From Candidatus Binatia bacterium (GTDB taxonomy: Bacteria; Desulfobacterota; Binatia; Bin18): a DNA stretch of 64,000 nucleotides. The DNA lies in NCBI GenBank assembly GCA_951812575.1, contig OX638322.1, forward strand, positions 3,848,501 to 3,912,500, read 5' to 3'. The notes beneath the pieces were generated by a model. The model saw nothing but the letters and a program-made list of their open reading frames with translations, was not told the origin of the DNA and did no database searches. A program made the translations under genes and the position numbers. Below, piece after piece: positions 24,653-33,318 of this stretch; within the stretch, counting starts at the first letter, position 1, and the number at the start of each line of letters is the position of its first letter.

Positions 24653-25465
24653 TCATCGCCGCATAAGGATGACATCGATATTCTGCCCGGAACGTCGGAC
24701 AAGAAGACGGACAGACGGATTCCCTTGTAAAGTTTTCTGCCGAAAATCCGAGATATTCCGGATGAGTTCACCCTCCAGGGCCAGAATGACATCGCCGCGT
24801 TGCAGCGCCCCCCGACCCTGAGCGGTATTTGTTACGAGCACCCCCTCCGCAGTCGGTAGCTGAAAATACTCTGCAAGTTCAGCAGTCAGATTCTGCACCT
24901 CAATACCCATGACCGTCGCGCTGATGGTCCGGAGTGGAGCGGGTAAACGCTGGCTGCTTTCCGTAAAAACGTCCTGCGCAACGAAAATAGGTCGATCGAA
25001 CCGGAGAGCAAGCGCAATGGCGTCACTCGGGCGACTGTCGATCTCAACCAATCGGTCGGTGAAGAGCAAATGAATCTGTGCAAAATACGTATTCTTTTCA
25101 AGTGCGCTTACCACAATCTTTTGAAACTCAACACCGATGTTCTCAAGGACATTTTTCATCAGGTCATGGGTCAAAGGACGGGGAGCAGGCGTCCCGGCCA
25201 GTGCCATAGCAATAGCTCTGGCTTCAAATGGGCCAACCCAGATCGGGAGAAATTGCTCCGTCTCGGTGTCTGCAAGAATCACTACCGGAGCCTGCGCCTG
25301 GCGATCAAATCCGACATGATGAACCCGAACAGGGACGGCAGACACGGCAAGAGCACGGCCGGGCAGAAGCAGAAGAAGAGCAAAAACGAACAGAACAGCG
25401 AGAAGACCAGACCAGGATGAACGGGGTCGGAACGAAAAGGGAGGATAAGTCTGGTACTGCCGCAT
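24653..25465 (-). CDS. Exported bifunctional-nuclease (DUF151) domain protein with PDZ domain
   Basis: A 270-residue protein. Residues about 20-41 are a signal peptide or anchor (FVFALLLLLPGRALA). A DUF151 domain (about 45-165) shows VVILADTETEQFLPIWVGPF, and RPSDAIALALRFDRPIFVA. A PDZ domain follows (about 180-270) with GVLVTNTAQGRGALQRGDVI and LEGELIRNISDF. DUF151 proteins are described as bifunctional nucleases in plants; in bacteria the role is open, and an exported version with PDZ suggests a periplasmic function. The ATG at 25465 has a perfect AGGAGG. Confidence 0.85.
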   Translation of the reverse strand: MRQYQTYPPFSFRPRSSWSGLLAVLFVFALLLLLPGRALAVSAVPVRVHHVGFDRQAQAPVVILADTETEQFLPIWVGPFEARAIAMALAGTPAPRPLTHDLMKNVLENIGVEFQKIVVSALEKNTYFAQIHLLFTDRLVEIDSRPSDAIALALRFDRPIFVAQDVFTESSQRLPAPLRTISATVMGIEVQNLTAELAEYFQLPTAEGVLVTNTAQGRGALQRGDVILALEGELIRNISDFRQKTLQGNPSVRLLVRRSGQNIDVILMRR

Positions 25466-25643
25466 ACGACCTCCTGGAGTCCTGAGGTTTCCCTGATAAA
25501 CACAAACAAGGAAGACAAGACATTGGCGGCGCCCGATGCGCTGCATGACACCGCTGCACTCTTGCTAGTATACTGCACGGGAATGTGCAAGGGATAAACA
25601 GTCAGACAACGACAGGGAGAACAACAGGGCTCTCTACGATTGT

Positions 25644-25973
25644 TTAGTCCGCCGTACTCGTCGCGCACTCGGCGCATAGATTTTCAATATTATCGGGGTC
25701 TTCAACGATCCCCTCATCCAAGCTGTGGCATATCTGAGAGCAGCGAGCACAAATGAAATAGATTCCCTCAATGGTCTTGTTGATCCGCTCCCGGTTCAAC
25801 ACGCGTCCGCGTAGCTTGGAGACCCGAATCCCAAGGAGTTCTTCATAGCGCTTCTTTATCTTGCGTCGTCCAGCTTCGTCTTTTGGAAGTTCCTCTTCAT
25901 CGAGGTCCTCCCCCTGCTCTTCCTCGTCAAAGAGCCCTGGAGCGCGCGTCTTATGTGCTTGCTTCCGCGGCAT
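25644..25973 (-). CDS. Small acidic zinc-ribbon-like protein
   Basis: A 109-residue protein. The N-terminal half is acidic (DEEEQGEDLDEEELPKDEAG) and the C-terminal half has two Cys pairs (CARCSQIC and CAEC), probably a zinc site. I do not recognise the family. The ATG directly follows the stop of the upstream zinc-ribbon gene (TAAATG), so both are co-translated. A role in transcription or RNA binding is possible but not shown. Confidence 0.75.
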   Translation of the reverse strand: MPRKQAHKTRAPGLFDEEEQGEDLDEEELPKDEAGRRKIKKRYEELLGIRVSKLRGRVLNRERINKTIEGIYFICARCSQICHSLDEGIVEDPDNIENLCAECATSTAD

Positions 25974-26156
25974 TTACAAACTCCGGACTGAGCTTGTTGT
26001 GACGGCATGTTCTACGTTCTTTTCACACACCCAATAGAACCCTTTTTTTCCGAACCCGGCAAACTGCACGACCCGACTGGTCGCTCCACACATTGGGCAT
26101 ACTTGTTGTGAGCCGGATTTTTTATCTTTTTGGGTGGTTTTCCTTCTCTCTGCCAT
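25974..26156 (-). CDS. 60-residue protein with Cys pair
   Basis: A short basic protein: Lys/Arg-rich start (AERRKTTQKDKKSG), then CPMCGATSR and FYWVCEKN. One CxxC pair and a later single Cys suggest a small zinc ribbon, perhaps using a fourth ligand such as His. The ATG at 26156 has a strong ribosome site (GGAGGAAAGAAT); the upstream in-frame codons lack one. It leads the two-gene unit with the acidic zinc-ribbon protein. Confidence 0.75.
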   Translation of the reverse strand: MAERRKTTQKDKKSGSQQVCPMCGATSRVVQFAGFGKKGFYWVCEKNVEHAVTTSSVRSL

Positions 26157-26342
26157 ATTCTTTCCTCCGCTATTATTCCTGCTAGGATAGGTGATTGCTT
26201 GACTGACTGTCAAGGGTGGAGGGTTCTTGTCAGTCCATGACACGCGTGGTACCGTCGTCGCCATGGGAGTTAAAATTATCCTTCAAAATCAGATACTTAT
26301 GATTACCTACAGTATGGACTTACAAGCCCTGTGGGGGGAGAG

Positions 26343-27227
26343 ATGACGACACTGTCCGCATCGGATCGGGCGACTCTGCAGCCGGGCGACAGTGTGCTCT
26401 TCATTGACCAGAAAGAGCGCGAATATATACGTATCCTGCACCCCGCTAGTGTCATTGCGCTGCGCGGCGGGAATATTCCTGCCGAGCAATTTATTGGGCT
26501 TGTAGAAGGGAGCGTGGTCCAAATTGGTCAAGGCGAAAGATTCCGCATATTGCGACCAACCTATGCGCGCTTGATTCCCAACCTGCCTCGCCAGGCCCAG
26601 GTAATCTATCCTAAAGATATTGGCCCTATCCTGCTCTGGGGAGATGTCTTCCCTGGTGCCCGGGTGCTTGAGGTTGGGTCGGGTCCGGGCGCTCTGAGTA
26701 TCGCCTTGCTGCGGGCCATAGGGCCGGAGGGACGTTTACTCACCGTTGATATTCGGACCGACCATTGCAAGATGGCACGCAACAACGTCAGACGTTTTAT
26801 TGGCGCTACGCCAAACTGGATACTAGCCCAAACTGATGCGTATCAAGGCTTACCGATTCGGGAGGTTGACCGCGTCCTGATCGACCTCCCTGAGCCGTGG
26901 CAGGTCCTACCCCATGCCCGAGAAGTCGTCCGGCCTGGGGGGGTGCTCGTCGGCTATCTCCCCACGGTGCTGCAAGTCAAGGAGTTGGTAGATGCGCTCC
27001 ACGCGGACCCCAGGTTTGCCTGCGTGGAGGTCATGGAAAACATGCTGCGGTTCTGGCATGTCAAGGACCGCTCCATACGCCCGGAACACCGCATGGTCGC
27101 ACATACCGGATTTATTATAGTCGCTAGGCGGGTAACGGAGACAGCGGCCATTCAGGTCAAATCCGAAAAGCAAGTCAGGCAAGAAGCGCAGCAAGCCGAA
27201 ACACTCCGGAGCGAGCCGGAGTCTTGA
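26343..27227 (+). CDS. trmI: tRNA (adenine-N1)-methyltransferase, TrmI-like
   Basis: A 294-residue class I methyltransferase. The N-terminal beta domain (about 10-75) is followed by IYPKDIGPILLWGDVFPG, the AdoMet motif E110-VGSGPGA, acidic D136 and the catalytic-site DLPEPW (181-186), all typical of m1A58 tRNA methyltransferases of the TrmI family. The start ATG at 26343 is preceded by GGGGGGAGAG. The last codons include a seven-base inverted repeat (ACTCCGG 27203-27209, CCGGAGT 27216-27222) that could aid termination. Confidence 0.9.
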   Translation: MTTLSASDRATLQPGDSVLFIDQKEREYIRILHPASVIALRGGNIPAEQFIGLVEGSVVQIGQGERFRILRPTYARLIPNLPRQAQVIYPKDIGPILLWGDVFPGARVLEVGSGPGALSIALLRAIGPEGRLLTVDIRTDHCKMARNNVRRFIGATPNWILAQTDAYQGLPIREVDRVLIDLPEPWQVLPHAREVVRPGGVLVGYLPTVLQVKELVDALHADPRFACVEVMENMLRFWHVKDRSIRPEHRMVAHTGFIIVARRVTETAAIQVKSEKQVRQEAQQAETLRSEPES

Positions 27228-27285
27228 TTGACGCATAGCCTTACTTCCCCTATTATGTACAATGTCTTTGTACAGACAATGGTAC
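27228..27285 (+). promoter_or_regulatory. Promoter and TGTACA operator of the Phd-VapC pair
   Basis: A near-consensus sigma-70 promoter: -35 TTGACG (27228-27233), 17-base spacer, -10 TATTAT (27251-27256). Two self-palindromic TGTACA boxes (27256-27261 and 27269-27274) overlap the start region, where an autorepressing antitoxin-toxin complex would be expected to bind. Confidence 0.6.
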
Positions 27286-27291
27286 TGAGCA

Positions 27292-27522
27292 ATGATAAAT
27301 GTCAATATTACCGAATTAAGAGCGAATCTCTTGAAGTATTTAAATAAGGCTCAACAGGGTGCACACATAACGGTGACCTCGAACGGTCAACAACTCGCTA
27401 CCATTGTCGCGCCAATTGACCAAAAACGGCAGGCGGAAACCAAGCTCAAAAGACTAGCGAAGACCACGAAGATTCACGATGTCATCTCGCCAACAGGCGT
27501 TCAATGGGATGAGATGAAGTGA
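27292..27522 (+). CDS. Phd/YefM-family antitoxin
   Basis: A 76-residue antitoxin: MINVNITELRANLLKYLNKA, then ITVTSNGQQLATIVAP, the Phd/YefM DNA-binding dimer fold, and a flexible C-terminus (to WDEMK) that binds the toxin. It should neutralise the PIN toxin that overlaps it by four bases and repress its own promoter. Unlike those at 7-9 kb, this pair is intact and outside the island. Confidence 0.9.
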   Translation: MINVNITELRANLLKYLNKAQQGAHITVTSNGQQLATIVAPIDQKRQAETKLKRLAKTTKIHDVISPTGVQWDEMK

Positions 27523-27914
27523 TCGTTTTAGATACCTGCGCTATCATTTGGGACGCCCTCAATGCAGACCGGCTTACCACAAAAGCCAAACAAACGATGA
27601 GAGCCGCCGAAGCAGACCGCGAGCTTATGATTTCCGATATATCCATTTGGGAAATCGCAATGCTCGTTGCAAGGAAAAGACTGGAAATCGAGGAGACCGT
27701 CTCCTCTTTCATCAATCTGTATCTTCAATATAGAACGATTACGGTACAGCCGATTTCTTCGGAAATAGCTGAACTTTCCGTTAGCTTTGGACGGGAAATC
27801 AACAGCGACCCAGCGGATAGAATCATCGCCGCCACCACAATACTTACAGGCGCAAAACTCGTCACCGCCGACGATAACCTCATTCACTCAGCGATAATAC
27901 CTACCGTCTGGTAA
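27519..27914 (+). CDS. vapC: VapC-type PIN-domain toxin
   Basis: A 131-residue PIN RNase with D5 (VLDTCAIIWDAL), E45 (SIWEIAML), D97/D100 (SDPADRIIAATT) and D118-D119 (TADDN). It belongs to the PIN subgroup paired with Phd-type antitoxins. The start is GTG at 27519 within GTGA, overlapping the antitoxin stop. It looks complete. Confidence 0.92.
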   Translation: MIVLDTCAIIWDALNADRLTTKAKQTMRAAEADRELMISDISIWEIAMLVARKRLEIEETVSSFINLYLQYRTITVQPISSEIAELSVSFGREINSDPADRIIAATTILTGAKLVTADDNLIHSAIIPTVW

Positions 27915-27997
27915 GTCTGATTCGCGGTATCCATACCCCTATTCCCCTTGCCTCTCCAACCTCTCACCTGATAGCTGACGATGGTGAGGAGGGAGTT

Positions 27998-28756
27998 ATG
28001 TCAAAAGTGCTTTTTGAGAAAAAAGGCCACATTGCCTATGTGACCATTAACCGCCCGGAACGCCTCAACGCCTGTGACTTTGAAACCTATAATATGCTGG
28101 CCGATATCTGGACCGAATTTCGGGACGATCCGAACTTGCGGGTCGCTATTATGACCGGAACCGGGGAGCGGGCGTTCAGTGCCGGGAGTGACATAAAGTC
28201 CAATTATGTCAATCGTCCGAAAAACGAAAATACCAATCTCTTCCCGACCCTGTTCGACCTGTATAAACCCATCATCGCGGCGGTCAACGGCCACGCCAAT
28301 GGTGGCGGCCTGGAACAGGCCCTGGCATGCGATATCCGCGTGGCTGCGGAACATGCCCAATTCGGGTTTGGTGAAGTCCGCCTGGGCTGGCTGCCGGGCG
28401 GCGGAGGAACGCAACGCTTACCCAGAATCATTCCTCTGGGACGGGCCTTAGAGCTGCTGTATACCGGTGCGCGCATTTCTGCGGAAGAAGCCTACCGTCT
28501 CGGTCTGGTTGACCACCTCGTCCCCATGAACCAGCTTATGAGCAAGTGTGAAGAGATCGCCGAGGAGATTTGCAAGAGCGCGCCGCTGGCCGTGCAACAT
28601 ATCAAGCAAGCCTCCTTACGCGGTCTGGATGTGCCCCTTGAGGAAGGACTGAAATTAGAACGAGCGCTCTATAATGAGTTGCAAGCGACCGAGGACGCCC
28701 GCGAAGGCGCCCTCGCCTTTGCTGAAAAACGGGCACCAGATTGGCAAGGAAAGTGA
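27998..28756 (+). CDS. Enoyl-CoA hydratase/isomerase family protein
   Basis: A 252-residue crotonase. Signature elements are ERAFSAGSDIKSN (first oxyanion strand), NGHANGGGLEQALACD (second oxyanion loop) and FGEVRLGWLPGGGGTQRLPR. It acts on a CoA thioester; crotonase substrates cannot be read reliably from sequence. The ATG at 27998 follows GAGGAGGGAGTT. It heads a same-strand run (kinase, sirtuin, ACT protein) separated by short gaps. A second crotonase is at 33319. Confidence 0.9.
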   Translation: MSKVLFEKKGHIAYVTINRPERLNACDFETYNMLADIWTEFRDDPNLRVAIMTGTGERAFSAGSDIKSNYVNRPKNENTNLFPTLFDLYKPIIAAVNGHANGGGLEQALACDIRVAAEHAQFGFGEVRLGWLPGGGGTQRLPRIIPLGRALELLYTGARISAEEAYRLGLVDHLVPMNQLMSKCEEIAEEICKSAPLAVQHIKQASLRGLDVPLEEGLKLERALYNELQATEDAREGALAFAEKRAPDWQGK

Positions 28757-28802
28757 GCGGAGACGAGGCCCGTAGCGCTGAACAAGACAGAGGTGAGACC
28801 TG

Positions 28803-29324
28803 ATGTTATTGATCTTCGGAGGCCTTCCCGCGGTGGGCAAAACAGCAATTGCCACTGGACTGGCACGCTGTATTAATGCTGTTCATCTACGCATCGATTC
28901 CATAGAGCAGGCGTTGCGCAACTCCAATGTAGCGATAACGGGGCCAGAGGGGTATGTGGTCGCTTATGCGGTTGCTGAAGATAACCTGAGACTGGACCGC
29001 ACCGTAATAGCCGATTCTGTGAACCCGATAGAGGCAACGCGAGCCGCTTGGCGGAAAGTCGCCCAGCGGGCAGGCAAGCGCTACATCGAGGTCGAGATCG
29101 TCTGTTCCGACCATGCTGAGCACCAGCGCAGGAGCGAGTCGCGGACATCTGACATCGCCAGCCTTCAACTACCTACGTGGCAGCAGGTCTGCGCCCGGGA
29201 GTATGAACTCTGGCAGGCCGGCATCGTCATAGACACAGCGGGGCAGGGAATCGAGGCGAGCGTTTCAGCGCTGAGCGAAATACTGGAAGGCATTGTATGG
29301 CAGAAACAAGCCAACCCGAAATAA
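28803..29324 (+). CDS. Small P-loop kinase-like protein
   Basis: A 173-residue protein with Walker A GLPAVGKT (7-14), an RIDSIEQALR segment after strand two and a late VIDTAGQGIEA. It resembles the AAA/zeta-toxin/chloramphenicol-phosphotransferase type of small kinases, which phosphorylate small molecules. The substrate is unknown. The 3' end overlaps the sirtuin gene by 28 bases, so the two are translated together. Confidence 0.8.
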   Translation: MLLIFGGLPAVGKTAIATGLARCINAVHLRIDSIEQALRNSNVAITGPEGYVVAYAVAEDNLRLDRTVIADSVNPIEATRAAWRKVAQRAGKRYIEVEIVCSDHAEHQRRSESRTSDIASLQLPTWQQVCAREYELWQAGIVIDTAGQGIEASVSALSEILEGIVWQKQANPK

Positions 29325-30079
29325 TTCAGGAAGCTGCGCGGCACCTCCTTTCGGCCAACTATGTCATGGCCATGACCGGGGCCGGCATCTCGGTTGAAAG
29401 CGGGATTCCACCCTTTCGTGGGCCGGGCGGTTTGTGGACAAAGTATGGAGAGCCGCCCATGAATGGCTATGAGCTGTTTCTCCAAGACCCAAAGAAAGCC
29501 TGGGAAGAGCGCTTATCACCCTCAGGACCAAGCAAAGAGATATGGCAGACCCTGGGCACGGCGGAGCCGAATGCCGGGCACACTGCGTTGGTTGAGCTGG
29601 AAAACATGGGTGTATTGCGCAGCATGATTACGCAGAACGTCGACAACCTGCACCGGCGAGCCGGCAGCCAGCACCTCATCGAAATCCATGGCAATTATAC
29701 TCTGGTGCGCTGCATTGCCTGCAACTCTCGCTTTCCAGGCGCCGAGGTGCCCCTGCACCAGCTGCCACCGGAATGTCCCAACTGTTCCGGTATTCTCAAA
29801 AGCGACACCGTCTCGTTTGGTGAACCCATTCCACAGGATGCGATTGAGCGATGTTATAGCGAAGCGCAGTTGTGCGACTGCATGATCGTCGCCGGCACCT
29901 CGGCTACCGTGTATCCGGCCGCCGGCTTTCCCATTGCTGTCAGTCAGAAAGGCGGTACGCTGATCGAGGTAAATTTATACGAAAGCGAATTAACTCCCCT
30001 ATGCACGCTGAGCCTGCGCGGAACGTCAGCTTCCATCCTCAGTCAGCTGGTTGAAGCCGTAAAGGCGCAACGCGCATAA
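29297..30079 (+). CDS. cobB: Sir2-family NAD-dependent protein deacylase
   Basis: A 260-residue sirtuin: GAGIS (29-33) and the GIPPFRG loop, QNVDNLH (113-119), catalytic H131 (EIHGN), a zinc site of C139, C142, C160 and C163, and the late GTSATVYPAAGFP. It removes acyl groups from lysines using NAD. Bacterial CobB also acts on acyl-CoA synthetases, which would suit a neighbourhood of CoA-ester enzymes. It begins inside the kinase gene. Confidence 0.93.
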   Translation: MAETSQPEIIQEAARHLLSANYVMAMTGAGISVESGIPPFRGPGGLWTKYGEPPMNGYELFLQDPKKAWEERLSPSGPSKEIWQTLGTAEPNAGHTALVELENMGVLRSMITQNVDNLHRRAGSQHLIEIHGNYTLVRCIACNSRFPGAEVPLHQLPPECPNCSGILKSDTVSFGEPIPQDAIERCYSEAQLCDCMIVAGTSATVYPAAGFPIAVSQKGGTLIEVNLYESELTPLCTLSLRGTSASILSQLVEAVKAQRA

Positions 30080-30112
30080 TCTTTACCGCGCACAGACGCC
30101 AAGGAATTGCTC

Positions 30113-30658
30113 GTGAAACAATGGTTCGCATTATCCGCCATTGGTCGGGATCGGCCTGGCATAGTCGCCGATCTGGCAGAATTGATTTTCGAGTGCGATT
30201 GCAACCTCGAAGACTCCAGCATGACCCTTCTGGGGGGTGAGTTTGCCGTGCTCCTCCTCCTTTCGGGTCGGAGCCCGGACTGTCAGCAACGGCTCTCAGC
30301 GGCTTGCAAACGGCTCGAATGGGAAAAACGTCTGACCGTCTTTTTTCGTCCACTTGAAGAAGAACCCCTCCCCTATGGTGCCAACGACGAGACGCGCGGC
30401 TATGAACTTGTGGCCACCGGTGTGGATAAAGCCGGCATTGTCGCCCGTGTGGCCCGCTGCCTGGCCGAGCAGGGGGCGAATATTGTGCACATGCAGACCT
30501 CTACTCAGCCAGAGCCGGGCCACGGCACGGTGATCTATCATATGCGGATCACGCTGGCTGTTCCGAGCGACGTTGCTGAGACGACCCTGAGAGACCAGCT
30601 CGACCGTATTGCAGATGACTTACGTATTCATATAGACCTCACAGCATCCAAAGAGTAA
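30113..30658 (+). CDS. GcvR-like protein with two ACT domains
   Basis: A 181-residue protein: ACT 1 (about 4-80, FALSAIGRDRPGIVADLAEL) and ACT 2 (about 95-175, LVATGVDKAGIVARVARCLA). This matches glycine-cleavage transcriptional repressor GcvR and relatives, which sense amino acids and act through protein contacts. I took GTG at 30113 (AAGGA upstream); TTG at 30107 is the alternative. The stop codon lies inside a palindromic repeat. Confidence 0.82.
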   Translation: MKQWFALSAIGRDRPGIVADLAELIFECDCNLEDSSMTLLGGEFAVLLLLSGRSPDCQQRLSAACKRLEWEKRLTVFFRPLEEEPLPYGANDETRGYELVATGVDKAGIVARVARCLAEQGANIVHMQTSTQPEPGHGTVIYHMRITLAVPSDVAETTLRDQLDRIADDLRIHIDLTASKE

Positions 30659-30702
30659 ACGTGTCCAGCATCTCATCTCTATGGGAGGACATGTTTACTC
30701 TT
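30651..30702. repeat. Palindromic repeat family A, copy 1
   Basis: Arms AAGAGTAAACGTGTCC (30651-30666) and GGACATGTTTACTCTT (30687-30702) pair at 15 of 16 positions. Related arms occur at 35674-35728 and, as one arm, at 39253-39276. The TAA of the preceding gene is inside the left arm. It may act as a terminator or be a REP-type repeat. Confidence 0.8.
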
Positions 30703-30729
30703 CGTTTCGCATAATTAAAGGAGGACCGC

Positions 30730-31638
30730 ATGAAGCTGGGATTTGTTGGTGTTGGCAATATGGGTAACCCTATGGCACTCAATCTTCTGAAGGCCGGCCA
30801 TGCCCTTCAGGTGTATGACATCAAACAAGAGGCAGCCGGCAATCTGATCGAAGATGGCGCGACCTGGGTCGAGAGTCCCAAGGCCGCGGCCACCGGTGTG
30901 GAAGTGATCTGTCTCTCCTTACCCATGCCCGCCCATGTCGAAGAAGTCGTCCTGGCTGACAACGGGGCCTTGGCCGGTATTGCCAAAGGAAAAACCATTA
31001 TCGATATGAGCACAAATTCACCAACCGTCGTTCAAAGACTGGCGGAACAGGTGAATGCCCAGGGTGTGCATTTTCTTGACGCACCAGTCAGCGGCGGGGT
31101 GCGCGGTGCACGCAAAGGCACGCTGGCCATCATGGTTGGTGGAGATAAGGCGGTGTACGATGCGTGTGAGTCCGTACTGCAATGCATGGGCAGCAATGTG
31201 TTTCATGTTGGGGCTATTGGTGCGGGTAATGTCGCCAAGCTGGTGAACAATATGCTGGCCTTTATTCATATGATGGGCGGCGCCGAAGCCCTCATTCTCG
31301 GAGCTAAAGCCGGTGTCGATCCGAATGCGCTGTGGAAAATCGTCAAAGCCAGTAGCGGCAATAGTTTTATCTGGGAGTCGGGCACCAGGGCCATTTTACG
31401 CGACCGGCTCGCGCCAACGTTTACGATTGATCTCGCCTGCAAAGATATGGGTCTCGCCACCGATCTTGGCGCGGAATTGGACGTGCCCCTGACCATGGCC
31501 TCAGCCGCACAAGGACTGCTCAAAGCCTATCAGTCGGGTGGGTTTGCTCAGGAAGACGTCTTGGCGACGATCAAAGCCCTCGAACAACAAACGGAGACAA
31601 CCGTGCGTGGCACCTGGGACGACGCGAACGAGTCGTAG
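30730..31638 (+). CDS. 3-hydroxyisobutyrate-dehydrogenase-like NAD(P) oxidoreductase
   Basis: A 302-residue beta-hydroxyacid dehydrogenase. N-terminal Rossmann motif GFVGVGNMGNPMALNLLKAG (4-23), substrate loop DAPVSGGVRGARKGTL (117-132) and catalytic K170 in GNVAKLVNNML are present, followed by the all-helical C-domain. It would oxidise a short beta-hydroxy acid such as 3-hydroxyisobutyrate or a tartronate. AAAGGAGGACCGC before the ATG is a strong ribosome site. The next gene, a carboxylate transporter, starts nine bases after, suggesting uptake and oxidation of the same substrate. Confidence 0.9.
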   Translation: MKLGFVGVGNMGNPMALNLLKAGHALQVYDIKQEAAGNLIEDGATWVESPKAAATGVEVICLSLPMPAHVEEVVLADNGALAGIAKGKTIIDMSTNSPTVVQRLAEQVNAQGVHFLDAPVSGGVRGARKGTLAIMVGGDKAVYDACESVLQCMGSNVFHVGAIGAGNVAKLVNNMLAFIHMMGGAEALILGAKAGVDPNALWKIVKASSGNSFIWESGTRAILRDRLAPTFTIDLACKDMGLATDLGAELDVPLTMASAAQGLLKAYQSGGFAQEDVLATIKALEQQTETTVRGTWDDANES

Positions 31639-31646
31639 GGGGCTGC

Positions 31647-33266
31647 ATGCAACTCTATACCAAAATTCTCATCGGGATGGCGGTTGGCGCGGTGGTGGGC
31701 CTTTTGCTCGGTCCCAATTCGCTCTTGCTGACGCACGATGTCTATGCCATTCGCGACGCCTCTCAGGTCGTCTTCCAGCAAAATCCGGCTGATGTGTCCT
31801 CTCGCGTTCAGATGCCAGCTGGTGTCCCGATCCAGATGAGGTTGCTCGAAACCAAATTCGAGCAGCATCCCGATCTTCTTGGAGCAGATAGAGAAGTCCC
31901 CATTTGGGCGAAAGTCCGGTTTCCTTTCAGTCAACGGCTGGCACTGGCAGACCAGTCCGGCCACATCCGCCAACAACTCGGAGTGCTCTCTCCGGGCGGC
32001 TCTGTGGAAGGCTGGCTGCAAATTTCCAGGACTCCATTGGAGGGAGGCGGCTTTGCTTTTTCCCCGCGGCCTATCAGCCGGCTGGGTGAGCAGGTGATCG
32101 ACGGCGTACGCCCCATAGGGCAGTTGTTTATGCGTCTGATCAAGATGGTCGTCGTCCCCCTGGTTTTCGCTTCACTTCTTGTAGGTGTGGCTAGCTTGGG
32201 CGATATTCGCAAACTTGGCCGCCTGGGGAGTCGAACGCTGGGCCTCTACCTGGGAACAACCGCCGTCGCGGTCTCCATCGGACTCGTCTGTGCATACGTC
32301 GTCCAACCCGGCCAGTTTATTGACCCAGCCGACCGCACCGTACTACTCGCCCAGTTCGGAGCCGCGGCGGGCGACCGGATGTCCGCCGCAGTCGTTTCCC
32401 CCTCCATGGTCGATACCCTGCTCGACATTATCCCGACGAATCCCATCGACTCGCTCACCAGCGGCAATATGCTCCAAATTATTTTCTTCGCTATTATCCT
32501 AGGTGTCGCGATTACCGCTCTGGGTCCTGAGGAGAGCGCCAGTGTGGTCTCGCTCTTTGAGAAGCTTCAGAACGCGATGATCGTCATCATAGGCTGGGTG
32601 ATGGCCTTGGCTCCGTATGGCGTTGCCGCCCTTGTCGCAGAAGTGATCGGGACGAGTGGTATTAGCGTACTGACAGCCCTACTCGTGTATGGCTGTACGG
32701 TCGTTCTTGGCTTAGCCATTCATGGCGGCATTGTGTATGGTGGCCTGGTCCACCTGATCGGTCGCTTACCCTGGACGGCGTTTATGCGTGCCGCCCACCC
32801 GGCTCAACTCATCGCTTTTTCTACCTCTTCTTCGTCAGCCACCCTGCCCGTTTCCATAGAGTGCGCCGAGAAGAATATCGGCGTGAGTAATCCCGTGGCG
32901 AGTTTTGTTCTCCCCCTCGGCTCTACCGTGAATATGGACGGGACAGCGCTCTACCAAGGCGTTGCGGCAATTTTTATTGCCCAGGTATTCCAAACCGACC
33001 TGTCGTTCGGCAGTCAACTCAGCATTGTGCTGGCCGCAACCATGGCCTCGATTGGTGCGGCGGGTGTTCCTGGAGCCGGGATGATTACCTTGGCCCTCGT
33101 CCTGACTTCAACCGGGATTCCGACTGTGGGGCTGGCATTGATCCTCGGCGTCGATCGGATTCTCGATATGTTTCGGACCGCGGTGAATGTCACCGGAGAC
33201 TTGGCGATCACAACCGTAATGGCCAAGAGTGAAGGCGAACAGTTGTCCATTCAGTCATCGGTATGA
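31647..33266 (+). CDS. Dicarboxylate/amino acid:cation symporter with extra periplasmic-type insertion
   Basis: A 539-residue DAACS (GltP/DctA family) transporter. The conserved serine-rich STSSSSATLP, ECAEKNIGVS and GSTVNMDGTALYQG motifs mark the substrate and sodium/proton sites. Between helix 1 (about 5-22) and helix 2 (about 152-180) lies a polar stretch of roughly 120 residues (24-145) that normal family members (about 420-450 residues) lack. It probably folds outside the membrane. It follows the hydroxyacid dehydrogenase by nine bases. Confidence 0.88.
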   Translation: MQLYTKILIGMAVGAVVGLLLGPNSLLLTHDVYAIRDASQVVFQQNPADVSSRVQMPAGVPIQMRLLETKFEQHPDLLGADREVPIWAKVRFPFSQRLALADQSGHIRQQLGVLSPGGSVEGWLQISRTPLEGGGFAFSPRPISRLGEQVIDGVRPIGQLFMRLIKMVVVPLVFASLLVGVASLGDIRKLGRLGSRTLGLYLGTTAVAVSIGLVCAYVVQPGQFIDPADRTVLLAQFGAAAGDRMSAAVVSPSMVDTLLDIIPTNPIDSLTSGNMLQIIFFAIILGVAITALGPEESASVVSLFEKLQNAMIVIIGWVMALAPYGVAALVAEVIGTSGISVLTALLVYGCTVVLGLAIHGGIVYGGLVHLIGRLPWTAFMRAAHPAQLIAFSTSSSSATLPVSIECAEKNIGVSNPVASFVLPLGSTVNMDGTALYQGVAAIFIAQVFQTDLSFGSQLSIVLAATMASIGAAGVPGAGMITLALVLTSTGIPTVGLALILGVDRILDMFRTAVNVTGDLAITTVMAKSEGEQLSIQSSV

Positions 33267-33318
33267 TGCACGGCGCGTCCCTCTCCCACGAGCGGTAGCA
33301 CAGGAAAGATACGCCCCT

